Positions 41,365 through 51,765 of a stretch of DNA of 64,000 nucleotides are shown here, piece by piece. Source of the stretch: Oscillospiraceae bacterium (GTDB lineage Bacteria > Bacillota > Clostridia > UMGS1883); NCBI GenBank assembly GCA_015068735.1, contig SVJW01000004.1, positions 1 to 64,000 of the forward strand, given 5' to 3'. Position 1 is the stretch's first letter, and each line of letters opens with the position of its first letter. The notes under the pieces were generated by a model, which saw only the letters and a list, made by a program, of their open reading frames with translations, made no database searches and was not told the DNA's origin. Position numbers and translations under genes: made by a program.

Positions 41365-42840
41365 ATGAAAAAGCAAAGCTTTCTCTACGGTGCGACGGTG
41401 CTTGCCGCCGCATCCATACTGTGTAAAATAATGAGTGCCGCACTGAAAATCCCCTTGGACAGACTCTTTCTTCACGAGGCTGGAATTGGGGCTTATCAGA
41501 GTGCGTATTCCATTTATAATGTAATTTTGGCAATCTGCGTTACGGGAATCCCCATCGCACTTTCAAAGCTTATTGCCGAAAGTGACGACAAGGAAGCAGC
41601 CTCCCTTACAAAATCAACTTTTGTTTTCGTAACGGGTGCAAGCAGCCTTTTGGGCGTGCTTCTCTTTATCTTTGCCGAGCCTTTGGCAAGATTTCTTTCG
41701 GGTGGCGGAGAAGCTGTGGCGGCACCGGGGCTTCGTGTTCTTGCAATTGCTTTTCCGTTTATGGGAATAATCAGCTCCCGCAGAGGATATTTTCAGGGCA
41801 AAAGTACCATGACACCGTCAGGTGTAAGCCAATTGGCGGAAAGCCTTGCAAAAGTAATTATGGGAATAGGTGTTTGTGCACTGACTTATAAAATGGGAAC
41901 AAGCTACGGTGTGGCAGGCGCTCTTTCGGGAGTAAGTATCGGTGCAGTTTGTGCCGCATTGGTGCTGGAGGTTGCTTTCCGTCGTGCAAAAGCAGAGAAG
42001 GGACAAGCCTCTCTTTCAAAGGCGTGGAAAGTTTTCAAATTTTCACTTCCCGTTACTTTGGGCGCATTTGCCTTTACAGCAGTAATGCTTCTTGATACGT
42101 TGAGTGTTCCGCAGATTCTTTCCCGCATAGGAGTGGCAGAGGCGGAACGCGGAAAACTTTTCGGCTACCTGACACGCGCCAATACAATCTACAATCTTCC
42201 TGCTACCATTATAACCGCATTTACGGCAAGTGCCGTTCCCGCTCTTGTATACACGGCAGAAAATAAAGAAAAACTCAGCGAAACCGCAACAAGGGTAATA
42301 AAACTCGTTTTTCTGGTAGCACTTCCCTGCGCATTGGGAATGATGCTTTTCCCACAGGAGCTCTTGCTTCTTATATACTCTTCAACGGCACATTGGCAGC
42401 TTATGGTATTAGTAGGGATAATGGTTCTCATAATGCCATATATCCAGACTACGACGGCAATGCTCCAGACGTTGGGAAGAACATGGGTACCCATATGGAT
42501 TTCTCTGGGAGCAATAGTTTTGAAATTTGTGCTTAATATTGTGTTTATGAATCGATTCGGCGTTGAGGGTGCCGTTCTTGCAACCGTTACGGCATTTCTT
42601 ATTGCGGCAATTATAAATACCGTTCTTCTTCTGAGAGTGACACCGTTAAAAGGCGGTGCGCGTATTGTAATAAAACTGGTTTTGTGCGCACTTATTTCTT
42701 GTGGTGGCGCAAAAATTCTTTATTCACTGACCGGCGGAACGCTGATGCTTCTTGTAAGCGTTTGCCTTGCGGCGGTGATGTATCTGGTTTTGGTTATCAT
42801 AACAAAATGTTTTTCTAAGGAAGAATTTAAAAGAGGATAA
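41365..42840 (+). CDS. Polysaccharide/lipid flippase of the SpoVB/MurJ-like MOP superfamily
   Basis: Multi-TM; SRRGYFQGKSTMTPSGVSQLAESLAKV. Confidence 0.92.
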   Translation: MKKQSFLYGATVLAAASILCKIMSAALKIPLDRLFLHEAGIGAYQSAYSIYNVILAICVTGIPIALSKLIAESDDKEAASLTKSTFVFVTGASSLLGVLLFIFAEPLARFLSGGGEAVAAPGLRVLAIAFPFMGIISSRRGYFQGKSTMTPSGVSQLAESLAKVIMGIGVCALTYKMGTSYGVAGALSGVSIGAVCAALVLEVAFRRAKAEKGQASLSKAWKVFKFSLPVTLGAFAFTAVMLLDTLSVPQILSRIGVAEAERGKLFGYLTRANTIYNLPATIITAFTASAVPALVYTAENKEKLSETATRVIKLVFLVALPCALGMMLFPQELLLLIYSSTAHWQLMVLVGIMVLIMPYIQTTTAMLQTLGRTWVPIWISLGAIVLKFVLNIVFMNRFGVEGAVLATVTAFLIAAIINTVLLLRVTPLKGGARIVIKLVLCALISCGGAKILYSLTGGTLMLLVSVCLAAVMYLVLVIITKCFSKEEFKRG

Positions 42841-42844
42841 TAAT

Positions 42845-43486
42845 ATGGAAAAGAAAATGAATTTTTATGACTTTTGTGACATAGTAGAAAAACTCCGTGC
42901 CCCCGGCGGATGCCCATGGGACAGAGAGCAGACACATAAATCCCTCGCTACCTGCCTTCTGGAAGAAGCGTACGAGGCAAACGATGCCATTGACGAGGGA
43001 AATCCCATGAAAATGGCTGACGAGCTGGGCGATGTTCTCCTGCAGGTAGTTATGCATGCACAGATAGGAAAAGAAGAGGGAACATTCACCATTGATGATG
43101 TTACCGATGCCGTATCAAGGAAAATGATTGAACGCCATCCCCATGTTTTCGGTGATGTTTCGGTTAAAGACAGCGAGGAAGTTTTAGATAATTGGGAGAA
43201 AATTAAAAAGAGTCAGCGTGGGCAAAAAACCGTATACGAGGCAATGGAATCAATCACAAAATCTCTGCCTGCCCTCTCAAGAGCCACAAAGGTTATAGGG
43301 AAAGCCGTCAAGGCAGACCTTTACAAAATAGAGAGCGAAGAAAAGCTTTCGGGAGAGGAAATAGGAGCAAAACTTTTTGAAATTTGCGCCCTTGCACGCA
43401 AAAATGGGGTAGACCCGGAGGCGGAATTGGCATTATTTACAAAAAAATTTATCAAAAACTTCAAGAAAATTGAAGAAAATACTTGA
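42845..43486 (+). CDS. mazG: Nucleoside triphosphate pyrophosphohydrolase MazG
   Basis: LRAPGGCPWDREQTHKSLATCLLEEAYEANDAID...DELGDVLLQVVMHA. Confidence 0.96.
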   Translation: MEKKMNFYDFCDIVEKLRAPGGCPWDREQTHKSLATCLLEEAYEANDAIDEGNPMKMADELGDVLLQVVMHAQIGKEEGTFTIDDVTDAVSRKMIERHPHVFGDVSVKDSEEVLDNWEKIKKSQRGQKTVYEAMESITKSLPALSRATKVIGKAVKADLYKIESEEKLSGEEIGAKLFEICALARKNGVDPEAELALFTKKFIKNFKKIEENT

Positions 43487-43579
43487 ATATGGGGAAATCT
43501 TATGATATTATAAGAAAGACAGAAAGCGCGGTATAATCGCAAGATTTATATTATACAAAAATTTTAAGGAGGAAAAATT

Positions 43580-43852
43580 ATGAATAAGACAGAACTCGTA
43601 GCAGCAATTGCAGCAAACGCAGAGCTTTCTAAGAAGGATGCTGAAAAGGCTCTTAACGCTTTTGTTGGTGCTGTAGAAGATGCTCTTAAGAAGGGTGAAA
43701 AGATCCAGCTCGTTGGCTTCGGTACATTCGAAGTTAGAGAAAGAGCTGCTCGTGAATGCATCAATCCCCAGACTAAGGCTAAGGTTAAGGTTCCCGCTTC
43801 TAAGGTTCCCGCTTTCAAGGCTGGTCAGGCTCTTAAGAACATCGTTAAATAA
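43580..43852 (+). CDS. HU family DNA-binding protein
   Basis: MNKTELVAAIAANAELSKKDAEKALNAFVGAVEDALKKGEKIQLVGFGTFEVRERAARECINPQT. Confidence 0.97.
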   Translation: MNKTELVAAIAANAELSKKDAEKALNAFVGAVEDALKKGEKIQLVGFGTFEVRERAARECINPQTKAKVKVPASKVPAFKAGQALKNIVK

Positions 43853-43869
43853 TTTTAGCGAAATATGGA

Positions 43870-43900
43870 AAACCGAGTGTAGTTATACACTCGGTTTTTT
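43870..43900 (+). terminator. Terminator of HU gene
   Basis: AAACCGAGTGTA-GTTA-TACACTCGGTTTTTT. Confidence 0.85.
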
Positions 43901-43962
43901 GTATGCTTTTTATAATTAAAAATAAGGCTGTGCGGAAAACTTCCTGCACAGCCTTTATGTAA

Positions 43963-44493
43963 CTAACCTCTTACAATTGATCTTAAGAAATCCCAGAACT
44001 TAGGTTCAAGCGCGGCTATGGTCATAACCATCAAAGCCAGACAAACAACTGCTAAAAATACTATTTTGTACCAGCCTGTAAATTTGCAGTGTACCCTCAG
44101 CGCATAATAAATCTGCGACATTATAACAGCCATAACCAATGCACCGAAATTAATTATGTATGCCTGATCGTCCATAAGTGTTTCTATCCGGAGAATTAAA
44201 AGAATACTCAGGAAAACGAAAAGAAACATACCGCTGTAAATATAATATCCTTTTTTCTCTTTATATGCGCTCCACGCTGCGCAAAGCATGGCACCTGCCA
44301 GCGAAATCCACATTAGGTATTCCATGAATGTTACGGCACCGAGAACTGTTCCGGAGTAGGAACACATCTTCTTGAAAAAGAGAAGCAATATTCCATATAA
44401 AATTGCAAACGAAGAAATAAGAACAGTTCTGTTGCTCATTTTTTCTTTTTCTTGTTTGGTAAGTTTGTTCTGTGCTTTAGTACTGTTTTTCAT
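43963..44493 (-). CDS. Hypothetical multi-TM membrane protein
   Basis: Four to five hydrophobic segments; no recognised family. Confidence 0.6.
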   Translation of the reverse strand: MKNSTKAQNKLTKQEKEKMSNRTVLISSFAILYGILLLFFKKMCSYSGTVLGAVTFMEYLMWISLAGAMLCAAWSAYKEKKGYYIYSGMFLFVFLSILLILRIETLMDDQAYIINFGALVMAVIMSQIYYALRVHCKFTGWYKIVFLAVVCLALMVMTIAALEPKFWDFLRSIVRG

Positions 44494-44592
44494 TCTATCC
44501 CTCCGGGAAAGTTTTATCTACCACAATATTTTACAATATATAGTATAAAAAGTCAATGTTTTTAATAAAAAAACGTAGAATTAGAGGTTAAT

Positions 44593-45636
44593 TTAACTAT
44601 AAAATTCAGAAATTATACCTTCAAAAAGTCCATTGGTTTTACCGAAATTCATCGCTTCTTTGTAGCAGTCCTCGAGGTCATCGTGGATATCTTTTGCCTT
44701 TTTCACAAGGGAAGCGGCAAGGGAAAGAAGCCTTGCAGCCTCATCTTTGAGCCTTAGCATATCCTCCTCCAGCGGAAACGGGGAATAGAAGCAGTCTTCT
44801 TTATACTTGCTTTCAAAATCAAAATAATCATTGCCTGTGACAATGGCAATTCTGCTGTCGGGGAAAATCAGATGGTCGCACTTTCCCGGCGATATACTGC
44901 AGGGGCAGTAAATCTGGTTCTCGCCTTTTAATTTTGCCGAAAAATACACAGTTTTCATTATATAATCGGCAGCGGCGCCGAATTGGTCGCAAAGTACATA
45001 CACCTTGTCGGCAAAACAAGACAAAGCAGATTTTAAAACTTTTATTTCACCCACACTTACTGCACTTAAAAGCCTTTTTGAAGTTTTTCCCTGTTTCCCG
45101 CCTTTAAGTTGCCTTGTAATATCCTCGGAAACAGAAAGTGCTTTTTTCATTAAAATATGGCTTTTGGCATACCTGCCGTTTTCCTTTAAAAGAGCGGCAG
45201 CGGATTTAATATATGCGCCCGCACCGCTGTGACAGTCAGAAACTTGTTTGCTGAGGTTTTCTATGGTGTCAGCTTTTTCAGAAAGCTTTCGTGTGTCCCA
45301 CAAATCTCCCAGATTCAGGATATGATGTCTTGCACCGGGAAGAGAGGGGTCTTCCGTGTGGGGTGCAGTTCCGTCCATCATTGAGAAACCTGCGGTATAA
45401 TCAATAAACGCATCCAGTGAATGGGGGTCGGAAGCACAGGGAATAACCTCTAAAGTGTGCCCTTTTTCTTCTGCGTATTTCAATACCCTTTTCATAAGTG
45501 TGGATTTGCCGCTTCCGGGACCGCCTTTCAAAATAAAGAGCTGCATAGAACTTTCCTGTTCCTGCAGCTCCTTAAAATAGGAAACAAAACCAGTCTCGGA
45601 ATTAGCGCCGAGAAAAAATTCAGGTTTTAAATTCAT
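44593..45636 (-). CDS. P-loop ATPase of PRK06851 type
   Basis: LFILKGGPGSGKSTLMKRVLKYAEEKGHTLEVIPCASDPHSLD. Confidence 0.75.
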   Translation of the reverse strand: MNLKPEFFLGANSETGFVSYFKELQEQESSMQLFILKGGPGSGKSTLMKRVLKYAEEKGHTLEVIPCASDPHSLDAFIDYTAGFSMMDGTAPHTEDPSLPGARHHILNLGDLWDTRKLSEKADTIENLSKQVSDCHSGAGAYIKSAAALLKENGRYAKSHILMKKALSVSEDITRQLKGGKQGKTSKRLLSAVSVGEIKVLKSALSCFADKVYVLCDQFGAAADYIMKTVYFSAKLKGENQIYCPCSISPGKCDHLIFPDSRIAIVTGNDYFDFESKYKEDCFYSPFPLEEDMLRLKDEAARLLSLAASLVKKAKDIHDDLEDCYKEAMNFGKTNGLFEGIISEFYS

Positions 45637-45691
45637 ACTATCATCCTCCTTACTATTTATAGTATTCGGGAGATGATAATAATATGTGAAA

Positions 45692-47434
45692 TTATTTTGA
45701 AGAATTATGTGCCAACGGGTTTGAATTGATTTCATAGAAAACTCGTCCCGATGTGGTGTTGGTATACCACATAACCTTGCCGTCAATCTCTACCGGTTGA
45801 CAGTTTACGGAAAGATATCCGTCGCACTGCATTGCTTCTCCGGAAAGATTGCCGTTTCTGTCAAGGAATGCATAGCAAAATGTGTTGCTGTTGTCAGAAA
45901 AACCGTCAAACCTTTGCCATAAAACCATAAAGTTTCCGCTTTCCAGTTTTACAAGATATGGAACAGATGCAGTCCTATCCGCATCGGAGTAAAATGTCAG
46001 GGGAACTGTTTTTGTAGCCTTTTTTCTCTTGTCTGTAACTGCAACAACCACATCTCTTTCCTCTTTGGCAACACCTTCTATATAGGTGTCTGCATAATCT
46101 GTTGCAAGGGAGTGGTCAATAGTACTGAGCGCGGTAATGTAAGACGAGGAAGAAACCTCAAAACCGCCAATCATCGCACCTGTGCAGTTTGCAGATGCAG
46201 GTCCGGGAATGCTCAAAACAGTGCTTGTGGAAACAAGTTCCCCCGAAGGTTTCAGTTCCTGTATAAAAGCACCTCTTACCGGGGTAGCATCGGAATAGTT
46301 TGCAGTCACTATTGCATCCTTGTCAAACTTTACGTATCCTTTAAGCGCGTGACTTGTATGATTCGGCTGGAATTTATCAAATGTGTTTACAACAGACCAA
46401 TTTTCCTTGTTGACAATAACCGTAAGCTGTGTCTGAGGAGCGATGCCGTTTGACCCCTTGTACTGACTGCGTGATGTGTGAAGTACGAAAAGGTCATCGC
46501 TTTCTGTCATTGACACGTTGCACGCATCAAAAGGAACGGTTGTTCTGCATCCTTTTACAGGAACGTCTTTAATCTTCTTGAATTTTTTATCGTAAACGGA
46601 AATATTAATAACTGTCAGACTATCGTTTTCTTTTTGGTTTTCCTGTCCCGAGACAACATAAAAATAATCTTCGCCTTCATAGAAACCACCGAAAAGGGGA
46701 TAGTCAATTCTGATTTTTTTTGAAGATACATATTCAAAATCACTGTTGTACGTTTCTATATTCAGTCCGCCTGAAAATTCAATCGTGCTGAAAGTACCGT
46801 CATCATTTTTTATAAGATAACTTTTTTGAGGGCTTCCCCACCGAACGGTGGTATCACCCCTTTCAATAATGCTTTCATCGGCAGGAAGCTTGCGATCGGT
46901 TTCCTTGCTGTAACTGATACCTTCCGCCTCATCCTTTTTGCGGAAAATATCTACCGAACGGGTGAGTTCATTAAAAGTGTACCGTCCGTACATATTCGCA
47001 AGATCAGTTGCATAAACGCAGGTAAAACCACCGATGTTAAAACTTTCTAACTTTTTACCCTGATAAAAGGTTTCGATATCCGTGTAAAGAACATCCATAA
47101 TGGGAGTTCCTATGGGTGCGGAGGATTCATTGTCAGCAAAATGGAAATAATCCCTCATACCGCCGCTACCTTCGGAAATGGAAAGGGTACGGGTTGCATC
47201 GTCATACCACACATCAAAGGGAAGTCCCATTGCGTTAAGGTTTTCAACGATTACGGCAGTTCTTCCGTTGATGTTAAAGGACGGAACCTGAACTCCCTCA
47301 ATATATGTTACAATATCTGTGGAAAGCACTTTTTCGATTTTGTCCCCGACTTTTGCTGCGCGGACATTCAAAAAAGGACACATAACAGTCAACGCAAGTG
47401 ATACGCTGACAAACTTTTTCAATATATTTTTCAT
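45692..47434 (-). CDS. Secreted protein with copper-amine-oxidase-N/stalk-like domain
   Basis: Signal peptide; INGRTAVIVENLNAMGLPFDVWYDDATRTLSI stalk-domain-like repeat. Confidence 0.65.
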   Translation of the reverse strand: MKNILKKFVSVSLALTVMCPFLNVRAAKVGDKIEKVLSTDIVTYIEGVQVPSFNINGRTAVIVENLNAMGLPFDVWYDDATRTLSISEGSGGMRDYFHFADNESSAPIGTPIMDVLYTDIETFYQGKKLESFNIGGFTCVYATDLANMYGRYTFNELTRSVDIFRKKDEAEGISYSKETDRKLPADESIIERGDTTVRWGSPQKSYLIKNDDGTFSTIEFSGGLNIETYNSDFEYVSSKKIRIDYPLFGGFYEGEDYFYVVSGQENQKENDSLTVINISVYDKKFKKIKDVPVKGCRTTVPFDACNVSMTESDDLFVLHTSRSQYKGSNGIAPQTQLTVIVNKENWSVVNTFDKFQPNHTSHALKGYVKFDKDAIVTANYSDATPVRGAFIQELKPSGELVSTSTVLSIPGPASANCTGAMIGGFEVSSSSYITALSTIDHSLATDYADTYIEGVAKEERDVVVAVTDKRKKATKTVPLTFYSDADRTASVPYLVKLESGNFMVLWQRFDGFSDNSNTFCYAFLDRNGNLSGEAMQCDGYLSVNCQPVEIDGKVMWYTNTTSGRVFYEINSNPLAHNSSK

Positions 47435-47587
47435 AACAAACCTCCAAAGAAAGGCATAACCTTAGCTATTATAACATAAAAAGCGCTTTTCTTCAAGTGG
47501 TTTCGACGATTTTATTTGTTTGCCCACTTCTTGACTTATTGTTATAAAAATGGTAAAATTAAAAGGTACGAAAGAGAGGTAACAGTC

Positions 47588-48418
47588 ATGAGTTATGCAG
47601 ATATCGTTTTCAAGAAAAATTGTGAGGAAATATTAAACCACGGATATTCTGATGAAAAACTGGATGTACGTCCTGTGTGGGAAGATGGTGCGAAAGCCCA
47701 TACCGTGAAAAAATTCTGTATTGTAAACCGTTATGACCTGCAGAAAGAGTTTCCTGTTATAACTCTCAGAAAGACTAACCTTTCCGCTGCAGTTGATGAG
47801 CTTTTATGGATATGGCAGAAGAAGAGTAATAACATTGCTGACCTTAATAGCCACATCTGGGATTCATGGGCTGACGAAAACGGCACAATCGGCAAGGCGT
47901 ACGGCTATCAGTTGGGCGTTAAGCATCAGTATAAAGAGGGCGAATTTGACCAGGTTGACAGAGTGCTTTTTGACCTTAAAAACAATCCGCAGAGCCGTAG
48001 AATTATGACGAATATCTATAATCATCAGGACCTTAGCGAAATGGGGCTTTACCCCTGTGCATACTCGATGACATTCAACGTAAGCGGTGACACTTTGAAT
48101 GCAATTTTAAATCAGCGCTCACAGGATATGCTTACTGCAAACAACTGGAACGTATGTCAGTATGCGGTACTCGTACATATGATGGCGCAGGTCAGCGGAC
48201 TTAAAGTGGGCGAGCTTGTTCACGTTATTGCCGATGCACATATTTATGACAGACACATTCCTCTTGTTGAGGAGATTCTGTCCAAAACTCCCTACGACGC
48301 ACCTGAATTTGTAATGGATAAGTCAATAGACGATTTCTATAAATTTACCGTGGACAGTTTCAGATTTGAAAACTACCAATTTCATACTTTGGGAAAGAAA
48401 ATTCCCGTTGCTATATAA
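47588..48418 (+). CDS. thyA: Thymidylate synthase
   Basis: GKAYGYQLGVKHQYKEGEFDQVDRV...LYPCAYSMTFNVSGDTLNAILNQRSQDMLTANNWNVCQYA. Confidence 0.97.
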   Translation: MSYADIVFKKNCEEILNHGYSDEKLDVRPVWEDGAKAHTVKKFCIVNRYDLQKEFPVITLRKTNLSAAVDELLWIWQKKSNNIADLNSHIWDSWADENGTIGKAYGYQLGVKHQYKEGEFDQVDRVLFDLKNNPQSRRIMTNIYNHQDLSEMGLYPCAYSMTFNVSGDTLNAILNQRSQDMLTANNWNVCQYAVLVHMMAQVSGLKVGELVHVIADAHIYDRHIPLVEEILSKTPYDAPEFVMDKSIDDFYKFTVDSFRFENYQFHTLGKKIPVAI

Positions 48419-48690
48419 TAGGGGTCTGAAAAACAGCCCCGAACGCAAAACGCGTGTGCGAATATAAGCTATTATTTTGTTTGTGTGTGCGGAAGTTCTT
48501 TTTGTTTTTGGTAGGAATCCGAAGAACGGATTCCAAGCATTGGATGCGTTTTGCTACGCACGAACGTCACCTCTCGCTGTATACACATACAGCTTCGGGA
48601 TGTCCTACGGACTTCCGTTCGTACGTTCTGCACTATTTTTGAGCCCCCTTGTATGCACTTGAAAAACAGCACAAAGTATAAGGAGTACAT
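48419..48690. repeat. Hairpin-rich intergenic island between thyA and folA, bounded by direct repeat TGAAAAACAGC
   Basis: TGAAAAACAGC at 48427-48437 and 48660-48670; internal hairpins GGAATCCG-AAGAA-CGGATTCC, GCTGTAT-ACAC-ATACAGC, GTCC-TAC-GGAC. Confidence 0.65.
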
Positions 48691-48695
48691 TATAT

Positions 48696-49184
48696 ATGAA
48701 AATGATCGTTTGCGTTGCCGAGGATTTCGGCATCGGATTAAATAATGACCTTTTGTTTTCGCTTCCCCCCGATATGAAATTTTTCCGCGAAACCACCATG
48801 GGAAAAGTAATTATTATGGGAAGAGGAACTCTTGATTCATTCCCCGGAGGAAAACCTCTCAAGAACAGAACAAACATTGTTCTTACCAGGGATAAGAATT
48901 TTTCCCGGGAGGGTGTGGAGGCTTTTAATACAAAAGAGGAAATCCTTGACTATGTAAAAAAATTTAATTCCGACGATGTTTTTGTAATCGGCGGAGGGCA
49001 AATTTATGAGATGTTCAAGGACGTGTGTGACGAAGCCCTCATTACTAAAGTAAGGAAAACCGTCCCTGCAGATACCTTCTTTTTCAATATTGATGACGAT
49101 GTAGAGTGGTATCTTTCCGCAGAGAGCGAACTTATGGAATATGAGGGAATAAATTTCAGCTTTTGCACATATAAACGAGCTTGA
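48696..49184 (+). CDS. folA: Dihydrofolate reductase
   Basis: MKMIVCVAEDFGIGLNNDLLFSLPPDMKFFRETTMGKVIIMGRGTLDSFPGGKPLKNRTNIVLTR. Confidence 0.95.
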   Translation: MKMIVCVAEDFGIGLNNDLLFSLPPDMKFFRETTMGKVIIMGRGTLDSFPGGKPLKNRTNIVLTRDKNFSREGVEAFNTKEEILDYVKKFNSDDVFVIGGGQIYEMFKDVCDEALITKVRKTVPADTFFFNIDDDVEWYLSAESELMEYEGINFSFCTYKRA

Positions 49185-49233
49185 CAAACATTGAAATTTT
49201 AGTATAATTAGTACAATGAAAGGTGGTTTTAAT

Positions 49234-49458
49234 ATGTTTTGTCCAAAATGCGGCAAAATCAACCCCGACACTGATTCACTATGTAGCGGCTGTGGAGCTA
49301 ATCTTCATGAAGAAGAAAAGATTGTCCCCAAAAAAAGCAAAAACGGAGTAAAAATAGCGTTGTCTCTGGTAGTTGTTGTGGCAATAGTTATTGTTGTCGT
49401 ACTCATTCTTAACGGATGCGATCCCGGAAACATTGCCGATGACAAGATTTCTTTCTAA
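49234..49458 (+). CDS. Zinc-ribbon small membrane protein
   Basis: MFCPKCGKINPDTDSLCSGCGANL + TM. Confidence 0.8.
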   Translation: MFCPKCGKINPDTDSLCSGCGANLHEEEKIVPKKSKNGVKIALSLVVVVAIVIVVVLILNGCDPGNIADDKISF

Positions 49459-49462
49459 GTAG

Positions 49463-51529
49463 GTGTTTCTTTTGAAGGTACTTAAAAAAGTCGGAGGGTT
49501 TTTCTCTTTTCAGAAAAGAATGCTGGAAGAACATCCGATAATATATTTTGCAATTTTCAGTATATTTGAAAACTGGCTGATTGAAAGTCTCAGCAGGCAT
49601 TCGTTCATTCAAGGGTTTGTACATATGTTTACAAGTCCCGTCGTATTTTTCTACAATGCCCTTATAATAATGCTGACTATTTCGTTTTCGCTTCTTTTCA
49701 GACGCCGTGTGTTCGGACTCATCCTCCTGGCGTTGCCGTGGCTTGTATGCGGAATAGTCAACTGCGTGCTTCTGACTTTCAGAGTAACTCCTTTGGCGGC
49801 AGTCGATTTTCAGATTGTAAAAATAAGCATGATTCTTATTTATCTTACCAAATGGCAGAGAATTCTGCTCTACAGCGCAGTTGGTCTTTTGCTTATAGCG
49901 TTGATTGCACTGTGGATAATAAGCCCGAAGATAAAAGGAAAGATGCACTACGGACGAAAAGTAGCGTCCATTGCCGGGGTAGGCGTGGCTGTTGCGGTAA
50001 TGACATTCGTTGCACAGACCTTTTTCTCAGTGGGTGAGAATTTCGGTTATATAGTAGGAGCGTATGACGATTACGGTTTTGTATATTGTTTTACAAGCAG
50101 CGTAATTGATACGGGAATAGACGAGCCTGAAGAATATGACGCAAAACAAACTGCGGAAATTCTGGAGCCTTTCCCTGAAACTGTCAATACTGCATCAATG
50201 GTAAAACCGGACATCGTCTTAATACAGTTGGAGTCTTTTGTAGATGCAAAAACCATAAAGGGAATGACTTTTTCTGATGACCCTGCTCCCGTTCACACTT
50301 ATCTGAGGGAGAAGTATTCAACTGGTCTTTTGGAAGTTCCTTCTTTCGGTGGCGGTACGGCAAACACCGAGTTTGAGGTGCTTTCGGGTATAAACCTTGA
50401 TTGCTTCGGATTGGGAGAGTATCCGTATAAGACCATTTTGCTGAAACAGGCTTGTGAAACAATGGCGTTTAACCTTAAAGAAAGCGGCTACAGCGCTCAT
50501 GCAATTCATAATCACACAGGTGACTTCTATGACAGGGATAAGGTGTATCCCAGAATGGGATTTGACAGCTTCCAGTCAATAGAATATATGTATGATTACG
50601 AAACCACTTCTTACGGTTGGTGTAAGGATAAAGTTCTTACGGGTGAAATAATGACCGCTCTTACATATACCGATGAGGAACACGGTGTGACAGAGGATAC
50701 ACCCCGTTTTGTCTGGACGGTTTCCGTACAGGGACATGGTGCATATCCTACTGAGCCTATTGAGGGCGAAAATCACGTTATCAGCATAAAGAGTGAAAAT
50801 TTCACAGAAGAGGAACTGTGTTCTTTGGAATATTATATAAACCAGGCATGGGAAATGGATATGTTCCTGGGAAATCTGATTTCTGTTCTGGAAACAAGAG
50901 AAAAACCTACACTTCTTATTGCTTACGGTGACCATTTGCCGGCAATAGGACTGGAGGATAGTGACCTTACAACAGAAAACGCATATATAACAGAGTATGT
51001 AACCTGGAATAATTTCGGACTTGAAAAGCAGGATAGAGACCTGCGAACATACGAGCTTTCTGCCGAGATTATGAGTTGGCTCGGTTTTAATAACGGAAAT
51101 ATAACAAAGCTTCACCAATATGTATCACAGGAAGATGCTCCTCTTTCCGAAGAAGAGTATCAGGCTATGATAGAGTATCTGGCATATGATATGCTTTACG
51201 GTGAAAATTATCAGTTTGACGGAAACAAGCCGTATAAAAAACAAGATATGAGAATGGGTACTTTGCCCGTTGTCATAGAGGACATAAAAGTAGTAGACGG
51301 AGCTCTTTATATACAGGGAAAAGGGTTTACTACAAAGAGTGACGTTTTCATAGACGGAGAAAAGGTTTCTTCCACCATGCTCAGTCAATACAGTCTTATG
51401 GTACCCAATGCTAAACTGAAGGACGGTGCCGAAATAACTGTGGGGCAGACGGATAGTAAGAGAAATGTGCTTGGTTACTCCAATATGGTAACTTATGATG
51501 AGAGCAAGCATCTTACTGAAAACAAATAA
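49463..51529 (+). CDS. LTA synthase family sulfatase-fold protein
   Basis: Five N-terminal TMs; PDIVLIQLESFVDA...GGGTANTEFEVLSG...WTVSVQGHGAYP...LLIAYGDHLP. Confidence 0.93.
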   Translation: MFLLKVLKKVGGFFSFQKRMLEEHPIIYFAIFSIFENWLIESLSRHSFIQGFVHMFTSPVVFFYNALIIMLTISFSLLFRRRVFGLILLALPWLVCGIVNCVLLTFRVTPLAAVDFQIVKISMILIYLTKWQRILLYSAVGLLLIALIALWIISPKIKGKMHYGRKVASIAGVGVAVAVMTFVAQTFFSVGENFGYIVGAYDDYGFVYCFTSSVIDTGIDEPEEYDAKQTAEILEPFPETVNTASMVKPDIVLIQLESFVDAKTIKGMTFSDDPAPVHTYLREKYSTGLLEVPSFGGGTANTEFEVLSGINLDCFGLGEYPYKTILLKQACETMAFNLKESGYSAHAIHNHTGDFYDRDKVYPRMGFDSFQSIEYMYDYETTSYGWCKDKVLTGEIMTALTYTDEEHGVTEDTPRFVWTVSVQGHGAYPTEPIEGENHVISIKSENFTEEELCSLEYYINQAWEMDMFLGNLISVLETREKPTLLIAYGDHLPAIGLEDSDLTTENAYITEYVTWNNFGLEKQDRDLRTYELSAEIMSWLGFNNGNITKLHQYVSQEDAPLSEEEYQAMIEYLAYDMLYGENYQFDGNKPYKKQDMRMGTLPVVIEDIKVVDGALYIQGKGFTTKSDVFIDGEKVSSTMLSQYSLMVPNAKLKDGAEITVGQTDSKRNVLGYSNMVTYDESKHLTENK

Positions 51530-51535
51530 ACAAGA

Positions 51536-51572
51536 AAAGCGGACAAATAATAATGATTTGTCCGCTTTTTTT
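51536..51572 (+). terminator. Intrinsic terminator
   Basis: AAAAGCGGACAAAT-AATAATG-ATTTGTCCGCTTTTTTT. Confidence 0.9.
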
Positions 51573-51601
51573 CGGGCTCTGAAAAATTTTTAAAATTTTG
51601 C

Positions 51602-51630
51602 TTGACAATCCATAATTCTTTGGTTATAAT
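51602..51630 (+). promoter_or_regulatory. Consensus promoter of tRNA-Pro(GGG)
   Basis: TTGACA - 17 nt - TATAAT, 15 nt before the tRNA. Confidence 0.9.
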
Positions 51631-51645
51631 ATTCGAGTAACGTAT

Positions 51646-51722
51646 CTGGGTGTAGCGCAGTTTGGTAGCGTGCTTGAATGGGGTTCAAGAGGCCGGGAGT
51701 TCAAGTCTCCCCACTCAGACCA
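51646..51722 (+). tRNA. tRNA-Pro (anticodon GGG), CCA encoded
   Basis: CTGGGTG/CACTCAG acceptor, loop ATGGGGT on CTTGA/TCAAG stem, GGGAG-TTCAAGT-CTCCC T-arm, ACCA end; 77 nt. Confidence 0.95.
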
Positions 51723-51727
51723 AAAAA

Positions 51728-51757
51728 ATACCGTGTCCTTTAGGATGCGGTATTTTT
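51728..51757 (+). terminator. Terminator 1 behind tRNA-Pro(GGG)
   Basis: ATACCGTGTCC-TTTA-GGATGCGGTATTTTTT. Confidence 0.8.
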
Positions 51758-51765
51758 TATTTCCC

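Noticed and set aside
48696-49184. Trimethoprim-resistance (mobile) DHFR
   Set aside because: Adjacent to thyA in chromosomal context; looks like housekeeping folA apart from the spacer island.
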